From Flavobacterium psychrophilum (lineage in GTDB: Bacteria; Bacteroidota; Bacteroidia; Flavobacteriales; Flavobacteriaceae): a DNA stretch of 11,777 nt. The stretch is from assembly GCA_945861915.1 (NCBI GenBank), contig CAMAWK010000056.1, positions 1 to 11,777 of the forward strand, given 5' to 3'. The position numbers and the translations under genes are program-made. Under the pieces are notes generated by a model. The model saw only the letters and a program-made list of their open reading frames with translations, was not told where the DNA came from and searched no databases. Of this stretch, positions 1 through 6,873 are shown in pieces (the stretch's first letter is position 1; the number at the start of each line of letters is the position of its first letter).

Positions 1-644
1 CTTTGCTGTAAAAATTTGGCAAACAAAACAATCGAAGAAGTGTAACCATTAATATAATCGAATTTTTTTGTTTTAAATTTTTGCAAAAAACGTTCTAAAA
101 CAACATCTGATAAATCGAATATTGGAAATCGAAAGCGATGGCTCAAAAAATCCTTCAATCTTTCTTTTGTATTTCCGATAAAATCCAACGGAATTCCGTA
201 AAAACGAGCTTGAAATGACGAATTAAAATCTATTCCGAACCAGCCAAAACGATTGGTAATTAATGACCAAGTCAAGGCATGAGAGAATTTGTCTTTGGCA
301 AAAATAAAAGGATCACCACTTGAACCCGAAGTTTTATTGATGTAAATAGCTGCAGAAGAAAATCCATTCGAAATCCTTTCGGCCAAGGGTTTTTGGAAAT
401 CCTTTTTAGTCATTATGGGTAAATTTTCCCATCCCGAGACACCAGGTTGAAATATCGATTTCCCAACAAATTCTTGGTATGATGTATTGTTTTTTAGATG
501 AAAATCAACAATTTCTTGTTTTTTGGATTCAAGAAAATCAGCATATTCTTGTTCAGGAATCGATTGAATTTTTCGCAATTCGGCTTGGGCTTTCTTGATA
601 GGAAAACCATTTAATCGAAGCGAAAATTCAAAAATTCGTAGCAT
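1..644 (-). CDS. Phenylacetate-CoA ligase/CapK-like adenylate-forming enzyme, C-terminus cut off by window edge
   Basis: The reading frame starts at the ATG complementary to 642-644 and runs off the left edge, giving 214 visible residues (MLRIFEFSLRLNGFPIKK...). Residues 105-110 read TSGSSG followed by DP, the phosphate-binding P3 loop of the ANL adenylate-forming superfamily. The later stretch DYINGYTSSIVLFAKF is typical of the PaaK/CapK branch. Family members activate a carboxylic acid as an acyl-adenylate. In polysaccharide clusters CapK-like members are thought to act in capsule or O-antigen modification rather than phenylacetate breakdown. The substrate cannot be read from this fragment. 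The gene is divergent from purD across 128 bp, and a TAnnTTTG-type box sits just upstream. The family is well supported. The role in surface polysaccharide is inferred, helped by the glycosyltransferase 3.4 kb away. Confidence 0.85.
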   Translation of the reverse strand, partial: MLRIFEFSLRLNGFPIKKAQAELRKIQSIPEQEYADFLESKKQEIVDFHLKNNTSYQEFVGKSIFQPGVSGWENLPIMTKKDFQKPLAERISNGFSSAAIYINKTSGSSGDPFIFAKDKFSHALTWSLITNRFGWFGIDFNSSFQARFYGIPLDFIGNTKERLKDFLSHRFRFPIFDLSDVVLERFLQKFKTKKFDYINGYTSSIVLFAKFLQQ

Positions 645-662
645 TTAAAAATATTATTTTAC

Positions 663-698
663 CAAAAATAATATTTACTAATCACTATTAAACATCAA
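663..698 (-). promoter_or_regulatory. Putative Bacteroidota promoter of the ligase gene
   Basis: Read on the minus strand, the -7 element TATTTTTG (complement of 663-670) matches TAnnTTTG exactly. A TTG (complement of 696-698) lies 25 bp upstream, slightly longer than the usual spacing. The predicted start of transcription would leave a leader of roughly 10-15 nt before the ATG at 644, short but common in this phylum. Confidence 0.45.
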
Positions 699-720
699 TC
701 AAGAACTTTTTGATAATTTG

Positions 721-752
721 TTGTTTTTTAAGTTCAAAAGCAATTATTTTTG
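721..752 (+). promoter_or_regulatory. Putative Bacteroidota promoter of purD
   Basis: The -33 element TTG is at 721-723, then 21 bp, then TATTTTTG at 745-752, a perfect TAnnTTTG -7 box. The distance to the purD ATG at 773 leaves a leader of about 15 nt. This promoter lies inside the N-terminal extension of the longest open frame, which supports the start at 773 rather than 710. I see no PurR operator or purine riboswitch. Confidence 0.6.
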
Positions 753-772
753 CCAAACTTAACAATTACACC

Positions 773-2047
773 ATGACAATTTTACTTTTAGGTTCAGGCG
801 GACGAGAACATGCTTTTGCTTGGAAAATGGTTCAAAGTCCACTTTGCAACCAACTTTTTGTAGCGCCAGGAAATGCCGGAACAGCTTCGATAGCAACCAA
901 TGTTGCTATTTCTCCTACCGATTTTGATGCTGTAAAAGCAGTAGTGCTCCAAGAAAATATAGAAATGGTTGTGGTGGGTCCAGAAGATCCATTGGTAAAA
1001 GGGATTTTCGATTTTTTCAAAAACGACAAAGAATTAAAACATATTCCAGTGATTGGCCCATCTAAATTAGGAGCAACTTTAGAGGGAAGTAAAGAGTTTG
1101 CCAAAGAATTTTTGATGAAACACCAAATCCCAACGGCAGCTTATGATAGTTTTACTGCCGAAACGGTGGAAAAAGGTTGCGAATTTTTGGAAACCTTGCA
1201 ACCGCCTTATGTTTTGAAAGCAGATGGATTGGCAGCAGGAAAAGGGGTTTTGATTATTCACGATTTGGTGGAAGCCAAAGAAGAATTGAGAAATATGTTA
1301 GTGAACCAAAAGTTTGGTGATGCGAGTTCTAAAGTAGTAATCGAAGAATTTTTGGACGGAATTGAGTTGAGTTGTTTCGTTTTGACAGACGGAAAAAATT
1401 ATAAAATTCTCCCAACAGCCAAAGATTATAAACGCATTGGCGAAAGCGACACAGGTTTGAACACAGGCGGAATGGGAGCAGTTTCTCCGGTTTCGTATGT
1501 TGATGCTGTTTTGATGGAAAAAATAGAAACACGCATCGTAAAACCCACTATTGAAGGTTTTCAAAAAGACGGAATCGAGTATAAAGGTTTTGTGTTTATT
1601 GGTTTAATTAATGTCAATAACGAACCGATTGTAATTGAATATAACGTGAGAATGGGCGATCCCGAAACCGAAGTGGTCGTTCCAAGAATCAAATCGGATT
1701 TGGTGGAATTGTTTTTGGCTGTAGCCAATGAAAAATTAGATGAATTTGAACTTGAAATTGACGAGCGAAGCGCTACAACCGTAATGCTAGTTTCAGGCGG
1801 TTATCCCGAAAATTTTGAAAAAGGGAAAATAATATCGGGACTTTCAACGGTGCAGGATTCAATTGTTTTTCATGCTGGAACTAAACTAGAAAATGGAACA
1901 GTTGTTACCAATGGCGGAAGAGTTTTGGCAGTAACATCCTACGGAAATCATTTCGAAGAGGCATTAAAAAAATCCTATCAAAACATAGACAAGCTACATT
2001 TTGATAGGATGTATTTTAGAAAAGATATTGGAAACGACCTTAAATAA
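773..2047 (+). CDS. purD: Phosphoribosylamine-glycine ligase (GAR synthetase)
   Basis: This is the second step of purine synthesis: 5-phosphoribosylamine + glycine + ATP gives glycinamide ribonucleotide, by a cytoplasmic ATP-grasp enzyme. The product is 424 residues, normal for PurD. Visible marks: GSGGREHA at residues 7-14 (N-terminal domain), [22 protein letters not shown], the ATP-grasp stretch [34 protein letters not shown], and the metal-binding [12 protein letters not shown] near the end of the ATP-grasp domain. The frame is open from 710, but the family begins at [14 protein letters not shown] (ATG 773) and the probable promoter overlaps the extra 21 codons. The gene stands alone, divergent from the ligase, and ends in a hairpin terminator. 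No pur neighbours are visible, so the pathway genes are scattered in this genome, as is usual for Flavobacteria. Confidence 0.97.
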   Translation: MTILLLGSGGREHAFAWKMVQSPLCNQLFVAPGNAGTASIATNVAISPTDFDAVKAVVLQENIEMVVVGPEDPLVKGIFDFFKNDKELKHIPVIGPSKLGATLEGSKEFAKEFLMKHQIPTAAYDSFTAETVEKGCEFLETLQPPYVLKADGLAAGKGVLIIHDLVEAKEELRNMLVNQKFGDASSKVVIEEFLDGIELSCFVLTDGKNYKILPTAKDYKRIGESDTGLNTGGMGAVSPVSYVDAVLMEKIETRIVKPTIEGFQKDGIEYKGFVFIGLINVNNEPIVIEYNVRMGDPETEVVVPRIKSDLVELFLAVANEKLDEFELEIDERSATTVMLVSGGYPENFEKGKIISGLSTVQDSIVFHAGTKLENGTVVTNGGRVLAVTSYGNHFEEALKKSYQNIDKLHFDRMYFRKDIGNDLK

Positions 2048-2062
2048 GGTAAGGTCGTTTTT
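2032..2062 (+). terminator. Intrinsic terminator of purD overlapping its stop codon
   Basis: AAACGACCTT (2032-2041) pairs perfectly with AAGGTCGTTT (2051-2060). The loop is 9 nt and a T-run continues to 2062. The last purD codons form the left arm and the TAA stop (2045-2047) lies in the loop. It faces the converging DUF6341 gene, so it may also limit read-through from that side, although the T-run on the minus strand is short. Confidence 0.8.
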
Positions 2063-2074
2063 AATCTAGTGCCT

Positions 2075-2305
2075 TTATTTCAAGAAAGAATGAGCCGTTG
2101 TATCTTGGTTTTCCTCCCCTTTTTCGTCATACATTTTTAGTTGTTTGCACCAGTAAACAATCGCTACTGAGCAAATAATCATAAAAATCCAGTTAAGGAT
2201 ATTAGCAGCAAACCAGTTTATAAGTTCTAAATCTCTTAGAAAATCTTGTGGAGCAAAAAAAATGGTTTCAAACAACCATTGAATTCCTTCGAAAAATGCT
2301 TTCAT
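2075..2305 (-). CDS. DUF6341 family small membrane protein
   Basis: The 76-residue product matches the DUF6341 family of Flavobacteriia. It has an aromatic amphipathic start (KAFFEGIQWLFETIFFAPQDFLR), the motif LELINWFAANILNWIF, one clear membrane span at about residues 36-52 (IFMIICSVAIVYW), and a hydrophilic acidic tail ending TAHSFLK. No biochemical function is known to me. The gene lies tail-to-tail with purD (27 bp apart) and head-to-head with the DUF6427 gene. Its probable promoter reaches into the first codons of that neighbour, so the two divergent genes cannot be initiated fully independently. The family call rests on remembered sequence similarity. Confidence 0.8.
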   Translation of the reverse strand: MKAFFEGIQWLFETIFFAPQDFLRDLELINWFAANILNWIFMIICSVAIVYWCKQLKMYDEKGEENQDTTAHSFLK

Positions 2306-2352
2306 ATTTTATATAGGTATTATATTTAAAATAGATATTATATTTACAGTCA

Positions 2353-2382
2353 CAAAAGTATAAAATATCCTTATGATAACAA
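2353..2382 (-). promoter_or_regulatory. Putative promoter of the DUF6341 gene, overlapping the start of the DUF6427 gene
   Basis: On the minus strand, TTG (complement of 2380-2382), 19 bp, then TACTTTTG (complement of 2353-2360): an exact TAnnTTTG with good spacing. The -33 element falls in codons 3-4 of the opposite gene, which begins at 2373. The leader to the ATG at 2305 would be about 40 nt. Confidence 0.6.
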
Positions 2383-3302
2383 GTGTTTTTAAAAAATCTA
2401 CTCCATTAAATTTAATTTTGGTTGTAGTTTTAATGCTAGTTTTCTTTTTCTTGTATCAATTTCAAGATTTGACCCCGTTAGATTCCACTTCTTCCTCTTG
2501 GAAGAAATTGGGATTATTTTTGATTTTGTTAGGATCAGTTTTTTTGGCAAATTTTGTTGCTAAAAAAAACGGACTTAGTAAAGACAGTAGTTACACGGTG
2601 TTGTTCTACTTTTTGTTTTTATTATTTTTCCCTTCAATACTTGACAATACCAATTTAATTTTAGCTAATTTTTTTGTGCTTTTAGCCTTGCGTAGGCTCA
2701 TTTCGTTACAATCTCTAAAAGCATCCAAAGAAAAAATATTTGATGCTTCGTTATGGATATTTATAGCAGCTATGTTTCATTTTTGGTGTATTTTATACAT
2801 TATACTAGTTTTTATTTCTATCCTTTTTCATGTTTCAAGGGATTATAGAAACTGGGTATTACCTTTTATTGCACTTTTTACAGTGGGAATTGTTTCTACT
2901 TTTTTTTCGATGTTATCAAATAAAAGCATAATTGAAATTATTGCTACTAACGCAAAAACTAATTTCGAAATTGATTATTTTACGAATAAATATCAAAATG
3001 CCGCCTTTTCTATTTATTTAACGGTAGCCTTGTTTTTTCTTGTTTCGATGTTTAGTTCTATCTCAATTAAGCCTTTGCTTATGCAAACTTCTTTCAAAAA
3101 AATCATCGCTTCTTTTTTTATCGGACTTTTTATTTTTATTCTTTCCTATCAAAAAAGCAATGATTTATTAGTCTTTACTTTTGCACCTTTAGCCATCATG
3201 GCAACTAGTCACATCGAAATAAAACAACTTCAAATAAAACAAGAAATCGTTTTGGCTGTGCTTATTATTTGTAGCTTTTTTGCATTTTTCTCTCAAATAT
3301 AA
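2373..3302 (+). CDS. DUF6427 family polytopic membrane protein
   Basis: The 309-residue protein is almost entirely hydrophobic. Likely membrane spans lie near residues 13-31, 45-63, 74-89, 93-108, 126-153 (two), 160-180, 212-230, 243-259, 265-279 and 290-308, so about 10-11 in all. Short basic loops (ALRRLIS, HVSRDYRNW, SFKKII) probably face the cytoplasm. The layout resembles polytopic envelope-assembly proteins, but I see no catalytic motif, so function is unknown. DUF6427 is the best family match from memory and is often found between purD/DUF6341 and the DUF4254-glycosyltransferase pair in Flavobacteria. Its own promoter is not clear: TATATTTA at 2339-2346 lacks the final G of the -7 consensus and no TTG is correctly placed. 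Confidence 0.78.
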   Translation: MITSVFKKSTPLNLILVVVLMLVFFFLYQFQDLTPLDSTSSSWKKLGLFLILLGSVFLANFVAKKNGLSKDSSYTVLFYFLFLLFFPSILDNTNLILANFFVLLALRRLISLQSLKASKEKIFDASLWIFIAAMFHFWCILYIILVFISILFHVSRDYRNWVLPFIALFTVGIVSTFFSMLSNKSIIEIIATNAKTNFEIDYFTNKYQNAAFSIYLTVALFFLVSMFSSISIKPLLMQTSFKKIIASFFIGLFIFILSYQKSNDLLVFTFAPLAIMATSHIEIKQLQIKQEIVLAVLIICSFFAFFSQI

Positions 3303-3360
3303 TTCCTGCAGAAGCTAATTTTCAACTATTTTTAGGAATATAAACCGAGTTCAAGATTTG

Positions 3361-3394
3361 TTGCTTCTTTATAAAAGGATAAAAAGTATATTTG
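3361..3394 (+). promoter_or_regulatory. Putative promoter of the DUF4254-glycosyltransferase operon
   Basis: TTG at 3361-3363, 23 bp, then TATATTTG at 3387-3394, an exact TAnnTTTG. The ATG of the DUF4254 gene follows at 3415, leaving a leader of roughly 15 nt. It indicates that the downstream pair is transcribed separately from the DUF6427 gene. Confidence 0.6.
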
Positions 3395-3414
3395 TGTAAA
3401 TAAAATCAAAAGAT

Positions 3415-4020
3415 ATGTTTTCAAAATTAGCCTATTCTGTTTTCGAGCAAAGTATTCAAGAGTATCATCAATTTGATAGTGTCGACCAACCTATAAACAA
3501 CCCTTTTCCTAAGGATAAATTTGAACATTTATTGTATCTCAAAAACTGGATAGATACGGTTCAATGGCACTTTGAAGACATTATTCGCGACCCAAATATA
3601 GATCCTGCAGCGGCTCTAACTTTGAAAAGAAAAATAGACACTTCTAATCAAGAACGTACCGATATGGTAGAATATATCGATGGTTATTTTCTTCAAAAAT
3701 ACCATCATGTTGTGGTAAAAGATACTGCCAAAATCAATTCTGAAAGTCCAGCTTGGGCGTTTGATAGACTGTCAATTTTAGCATTAAAAATTTATCACAT
3801 GCAAGAAGAAGCCAATCGTGCTGAGGCTTCGCAAGACCATAGAGATAAATGCCAGGCAAAATTGAACATCTTGTTAGAACAAAGAACCGATTTGTCAACA
3901 GCTATTGATGATTTGCTAACGGACATCGAAAACGGTGATAAATTCATGAAAGTGTACAAACAAATGAAGATGTACAATGACGATGATTTGAATCCGGTCT
4001 TGTATCAGAACAAAAAATAA
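3415..4020 (+). CDS. DUF4254 domain protein
   Basis: The 201-residue, soluble, mostly alpha-helical protein covers a complete DUF4254 domain. Visible marks are the N-terminal FSKLAYSVFEQSIQEYH, then LLYLKNWIDTVQWHFEDIIRDP near residues 40-61, LKRKIDTSNQERTDMVEYID, and DRLSILALKIYHM around residues 116-128. The conserved W-H-x-E-D-x-I-R cluster and the acidic and His-rich helices could bind a ligand, but the biochemical role is unknown. DUF4254 genes regularly sit directly beside family 9 glycosyltransferases in Bacteroidota, as here (17 nt gap). A shared role in glycolipid or lipopolysaccharide core synthesis is therefore a reasonable inference, not something the sequence proves. Confidence 0.85.
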   Translation: MFSKLAYSVFEQSIQEYHQFDSVDQPINNPFPKDKFEHLLYLKNWIDTVQWHFEDIIRDPNIDPAAALTLKRKIDTSNQERTDMVEYIDGYFLQKYHHVVVKDTAKINSESPAWAFDRLSILALKIYHMQEEANRAEASQDHRDKCQAKLNILLEQRTDLSTAIDDLLTDIENGDKFMKVYKQMKMYNDDDLNPVLYQNKK

Positions 4021-4037
4021 TTTTTGGCAAAACTAAA

Positions 4038-5099
4038 TTGTCAAAAAAAATCCAACATATAGCCGTCATGAGACTTTCCGCAATGGGAGATGTCGCTATG
4101 ACGGTTCCTGTTTTAAGAGCTTTTGTCAACCAAAATCCAAATGTAAAAATCACGGTTATTTCCCGACCTTTTTTTAAGCCCTTTTTTGAGGGAATTCCAA
4201 ATATTGTTTTTTTTGAATTTGATGCAAAGCAACGCCACAAAGGTTTTTTTGGATTGTTGCGATTGTACCAAGATTTGAAATCCTTACAGATTGATGCTTT
4301 TGCCGATTTGCATAATGTATTGCGATCTAAAGTCATCCGAACACTTTTCGCTTGGAGCGGAAAAAAAGTAGCTTTTACCAATAAGGGACGAAGCGAGAAA
4401 AAAGCATTAACAAGAGCCAAAAATAAAGTTTTCAAACCCTTGAAATCCATGTTCGAAAGACATGTAGAAACTTTTAATCAATTGGGTTTTCCTATAGATT
4501 TAACGAATCCTAGTTTTCCCAAAAAGGCAGTTTTATCGAATGCTATTTTGAAAGCGCTAATTGAGAATGAAAAGATTCCCGATTTCTCAGGAATTAGGAT
4601 TGGAATAGCGCCTTTTGCTCAATATGAATCCAAAGTCTATCCTCCAGATTTGATGCAAAAAGTGATAGATGATTTGGCTTCAGATTCAAATAATGTGGTT
4701 TTTCTTTTTGGAGGAGGGAATAAAGAAATAGCCATTTTGAATCAGTTTTCAAGAGACAAACAAAATGTAGTTGTGGTGGCAGGGAAATTAAGTTTAGAGC
4801 AAGAATTGCAACTTATTTCTAACCTCGACTTGATGCTTTCAATGGATTCAGGCAATGCTCATTTGGCAGCTATGTTGGGCATCAAAGTGATCACGCTCTG
4901 GGGAGCGACGCATCCTTTTGCGGGATTTTTGCCTTTTAATCAGCCCATTGAAAATGCCTTGGTTTCGGATAGAAATTTGTTCCCGAAATTACCCACTTCG
5001 GTTTATGGAAATAAAAAGGTTGAAGGCTATGAAGATGCGATGCGAAGCATTTTACCGGAAGAAGTTGTTGCTAAAATTAAAGAAAAATTAAAAATTTAA
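4038..5099 (+). CDS. Glycosyltransferase family 9 (heptosyltransferase-like), probable TTG start
   Basis: A 353-residue GT-B fold glycosyltransferase of the ADP-heptose:LPS heptosyltransferase family. It would transfer a sugar from a nucleotide donor to a cell-envelope acceptor on the cytoplasmic face. The N-terminal loop RLSAMGDVAMTVPVL (residues 12-26) corresponds to the family's R-x-S-x-x-G-D-x-x-x-x-x-P acceptor-side motif. C-terminal donor-site marks are IAPFAQYESKVYP (190-202), DSGNAHLA (270-277) and LWGATHP (287-293). The frame opens with TTG at 4038. The first ATG in frame (4068) would remove the first beta strand (KKIQHIAVM), which the fold needs, so TTG is the better start. The gene is 17 nt behind the DUF4254 gene and surely co-transcribed. 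Donor and acceptor cannot be told from sequence. Confidence 0.88.
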   Translation: MSKKIQHIAVMRLSAMGDVAMTVPVLRAFVNQNPNVKITVISRPFFKPFFEGIPNIVFFEFDAKQRHKGFFGLLRLYQDLKSLQIDAFADLHNVLRSKVIRTLFAWSGKKVAFTNKGRSEKKALTRAKNKVFKPLKSMFERHVETFNQLGFPIDLTNPSFPKKAVLSNAILKALIENEKIPDFSGIRIGIAPFAQYESKVYPPDLMQKVIDDLASDSNNVVFLFGGGNKEIAILNQFSRDKQNVVVVAGKLSLEQELQLISNLDLMLSMDSGNAHLAAMLGIKVITLWGATHPFAGFLPFNQPIENALVSDRNLFPKLPTSVYGNKKVEGYEDAMRSILPEEVVAKIKEKLKI

Positions 5100-5113
5100 T
5101 TTAGGAATTTCTT

Positions 5114-5422
5114 TCACAAATAAATTTTTTCATCATTGCAACGTTTCAAGATATACCGTTTCAGGTTGGAGAGAGTTTCTTGATAATTTGGGGCTTCATA
5201 ACCAAAACGTTCGTGTTCTATTTGTTCATTTTCGATGGCATTGCAGCCTTTAATGACTTCTTTGAGCATATCGAGCATCGCTAATTCTTTATTATTTGTT
5301 TTTTGAAATTTAAACTCGACTATTTCATCCTGCAATTGTTCGCAATACTCCAAAAGTTCAACTACTTCGGGTGAAGACAATAGGGAAGGGTTGGTTTTGA
5401 AAATTTCTTGGATGGATTTCAT
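5114..5422 (-). CDS. Small hypothetical protein, Flavobacteria-type, helical
   Basis: The 102-residue product starts at MKSIQEIF. The frame is open 14 codons further to an ATG at 5464, but that extension (MATRHFFQIPKSPK) looks non-conserved and MKSIQEIF is the start I expect for this family. The body is acidic and helical (PEVVELLEYCEQLQDEIVEFKFQ), with a middle segment LAMLDMLKEVIKGCNAIENEQIEHERFG and a C-terminal NYQETLSNLKRYI. There is no signal peptide or membrane span. I recognise it only as a recurring hypothetical protein and assign no function. It converges with the glycosyltransferase gene (14 bp gap) and is the last core gene before the cassette array. No TAnnTTTG box is evident upstream. 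Confidence 0.72.
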   Translation of the reverse strand: MKSIQEIFKTNPSLLSSPEVVELLEYCEQLQDEIVEFKFQKTNNKELAMLDMLKEVIKGCNAIENEQIEHERFGYEAPNYQETLSNLKRYILKRCNDEKIYL

Positions 5423-5480
5423 TTTAGGGCTCTTAGGAATCTGAAAAAAATGGCGAGTAGCCATAAACCTCTTTTTGAGT

Positions 5481-5613
5481 TTTTAACGTTCCGCCGCTTC
5501 ATGAAGTGGCGAACTTCGTAACAGCATATTTTCCACTAAGATAAAAATTCTTGCGAAATATAAACGTGAATTTACTACAAAATTCGCAATCTTGCCAAAC
5601 GCTTGTTGTAACC
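5481..5613. repeat. attC-like element A (left border of the array)
   Basis: Left arm from AACGTTCCGCCGCTTC (AAC at 5485-5487); right arm from TTCGCAATCTTGCC to GTAACC (5608-5613). The span from AAC to GTA is 126 bp, or 123 bp if ended at GTT 5605-5607. The stem is weaker than in the other copies, but it keeps the shared layout and the C-A mismatch in the left arm (C5497 opposite A5599). Its left box TTTTAAC (5481-5487) has no reverse-complement partner upstream in the window, which suggests that the array begins here or that the previous unit has decayed. Confidence 0.65.
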
Positions 5614-5618
5614 AGTAT

Positions 5619-6173
5619 TTATTTCATTAGTTTCCATTCTTCCCATTTTATGTCACGTCCAGGATATGCAACTTTATTAAATGTCCATTCTTCCGAAATC
5701 CATTTTTTAACAGAATCAAATAGGATGGAATCAAGTCCATTATCTACTTCACTTGCTCTTACCCACATAATTATACTTGCATTATAATCTTCTTTCTTGG
5801 TAGGGTAAATATAGAGACAGCCAACTACTTTACTTTCATCCAAACTAACAACAGTGTAAGCAAATGAACTTCTCATTTGAAATTCCTTTTGGTGCCATCC
5901 CAAATCAATTAAATCTTGTTCAAAAGTTAAATCTTTTGAAGGCCATTTGGAATTTGGGCCAAAAACGTCCTGAAGATGTTCAACACTGGACATTACTGCG
6001 TCATAATCCTTTACAACATCATTAACCGTTAACATCCTAATTCTGAAATGTTCATTCTCTAAGGTGTCTGGAACTTTAAATTCGGCAGGTATGAAAGGGT
6101 TGTCTTGAGAGAAAACTATTTTCGGAAGCAGAAATAAGATAATTGTTGTCAGAATTAGTATTGATTTTTTCAT
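5619..6173 (-). CDS. GNAT-family N-acetyltransferase with an N-terminal signal peptide
   Basis: The 184-residue product starts at MKKSILILTT. Residues 1-22 form a signal peptide (KK, a hydrophobic core to IVFS, likely cleavage near S22-Q23). The rest resembles cytoplasmic GNAT proteins: HFRIRMLTVNDVVKDYDAVM (about 42-61), SSFAYTVVSLDESKVVGCLYIYP (102-124, beta strands 2-4), IIMWVRASEVDNGLDSILFDSV (134-155, strand and acetyl-CoA-binding helix region), and a C-terminal YPGRDIKWEEW. GNATs move an acetyl group from acetyl-CoA to an amine; this donor is not known in the periplasm, so the exported form is odd. The enzyme may have been repurposed for another acyl donor or for ligand binding. It fills its cassette almost completely: stop 11 nt from one border, start 23 nt from the other. 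The frame opens further (to 6242) into element B, but that part is not protein-like. Confidence 0.75.
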   Translation of the reverse strand: MKKSILILTTIILFLLPKIVFSQDNPFIPAEFKVPDTLENEHFRIRMLTVNDVVKDYDAVMSSVEHLQDVFGPNSKWPSKDLTFEQDLIDLGWHQKEFQMRSSFAYTVVSLDESKVVGCLYIYPTKKEDYNASIIMWVRASEVDNGLDSILFDSVKKWISEEWTFNKVAYPGRDIKWEEWKLMK

Positions 6174-6190
6174 ATGGTTGGTTTTATATT

Positions 6191-6323
6191 GGTTACGTTT
6201 TGGGGCTTGTAGCAGTAGGGGATTAGAAGCACTACCGCTCAATATAGCACAAAAGCCTAATAGAAGTACTATGGCTCAAAACTTGCACTTCTGCCCCTAT
6301 TGCTACAAACCCTTGTTAGCGGT
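6191..6323. repeat. attC-like element B
   Basis: TTGTAGCAGTAGGGG (6207-6221) pairs with CCCCTATTGCTACAA (6294-6308), with one wobble in 15 positions. The core from TAC (6194) to GTT (6317) is 124 bp. The border boxes are GGTTAC (6191-6196) and GTTAGCGGT (6315-6323). It has the C-A mismatch at the fixed place (C6206 opposite A6309). Inside, AGAAGCACTACCGCTCAA (6225-6242) is repeated at 6262-6279 with 15 of 18 bases equal, an offset of 37 bp. Confidence 0.75.
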
Positions 6324-6367
6324 TCGGGCTTGGTTCACAAGGGTATCAAATTTTAAATTAAATAAAA

Positions 6368-6604
6368 ATGTCAAAGAAAAAAGTAGCTGAAAAGCAAGAA
6401 GAAAAAAAAGTAATGATTGTCAAAACTTGGACAATTAAAGAAACAACATTTGAAGACGGAACACGTCAAATGCAAAGAACTAATGACGGATTTAACCCAC
6501 TTGAATTAATCGGAATTACCGATTTTATTAGTTGGGAAGTTCGTGAGCAAATTTTAGGTCGCATTGTTCCCGATACTGTTAAACGTGAGGTGGTCGTTTC
6601 GTAG
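6368..6604 (+). CDS. Small hypothetical cassette protein (78 aa)
   Basis: A 78-residue soluble protein from ATG 6368 to TAG 6602-6604. The first 15 residues are Lys/Glu-rich (MSKKKVAEKQEEKKV) and probably disordered or a helical tail. The rest has a beta-like stretch (IVKTWTIKETTFEDGTRQMQRTNDGF) and an amphipathic end (NPLELIGITDFISWEVREQIL). No domain, signal peptide or membrane span is recognised and I assign no function. It is the only gene in the array on the plus strand. It sits snugly in its cassette, beginning 44 nt after one border and stopping 4 nt before the 9-bp border box ACCGCTAAC. Codon use is like its neighbours, so it is likely a true gene. No TAnnTTTG promoter is visible ahead of it. 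Confidence 0.65.
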   Translation: MSKKKVAEKQEEKKVMIVKTWTIKETTFEDGTRQMQRTNDGFNPLELIGITDFISWEVREQILGRIVPDTVKREVVVS

Positions 6605-6608
6605 CCTG

Positions 6609-6685
6609 ACCGCTAACAAGCGGGGGCTTTGCGAAGGCTTTGTTTTCTCAAAGCCCGAGTTGGGCGAAGTCCCCGCTTGTTGGGC
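6609..6685. repeat. Short attC-like element C1
   Basis: AACAAGCGGGG (6615-6625) pairs perfectly with CCCCGCTTGTT (6671-6681), and further inside GGCTTTG (6636-6642) pairs with CAAAGCC (6648-6654), giving a strong branched hairpin. Borders are ACCGCTAAC (6609-6617) and GTTGGGC (6679-6685); the AAC-to-GTT span is only 67 bp, against 124 bp in the other copies. It is either a shortened copy or a distinct short type, as integron attC sites vary in length. Confidence 0.65.
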
Positions 6686-6711
6686 GAATCCCCTCGGGGA
6701 TTTTGCCCAAC
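6679..6711. mobile_element. Gene-less mini-cassette between C1 and C2
   Basis: GTTGGGC (6679-6685) is the exact reverse complement of GCCCAAC (6705-6711). AATCCCC (6687-6693) pairs with GGGGATT (6696-6702) between them. The 33-bp unit holds no coding sequence. It could be an empty cassette, a deletion remnant, or simply a third hairpin of the compound C1-C2 structure. Confidence 0.45.
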
Positions 6712-6838
6712 GTTTTGCGGCTTGGCGAAGGTGGCGATTTTCACCACAAATGTTGATGCGGAGAACTGAACTTCCTGTAACCACAAATGTGTCTGCGGAG
6801 AACGAAACCGCCACTTTTGCCAAACCGCTGTTAGGTGC
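6705..6838. repeat. attC-like element C2
   Basis: The border boxes GCCCAAC (6705-6711) and GTTAGGT (6830-6836) both fit the integron consensus RYYYAAC/GTTRRRY exactly. The core is 124 bp. The stem pairs GCGGCTTGGCGAAGGTGGCG (6717-6736) with the 6809-6828 arm, with a few mismatches or wobbles, including C6721 opposite A6824. In the loop, a 23-bp unit at 6744-6766 recurs at 6781-6803 with 20 identities, an offset of 37 bp. The plus-strand frame 6564-6914 that runs through it is not a gene. Confidence 0.78.
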
Positions 6839-6873
6839 TGGCGTTCTTGGTGTCCGTATGTTTCTCGTCATTG

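Noticed and set aside
3944..4450. 168-codon minus-strand frame opposite the DUF4254 and glycosyltransferase genes
   Set aside because: Shadow of two well-supported plus-strand genes.
5090..5113. Terminator between the converging glycosyltransferase and small hypothetical genes
   Set aside because: Only weak A/T pairing (AAATT/AATTT); not distinguishable from background in this AT-rich DNA.
5423..5464. Longer start of the small hypothetical gene at 5464
   Set aside because: The 14 extra residues look non-conserved, and MKSIQEIF at 5422 is the start expected for the family; not certain.
5551..5787. 78-codon plus-strand frame over element A and the GNAT gene
   Set aside because: Antisense to a gene with a recognisable domain and signal peptide; begins inside a repeat element.
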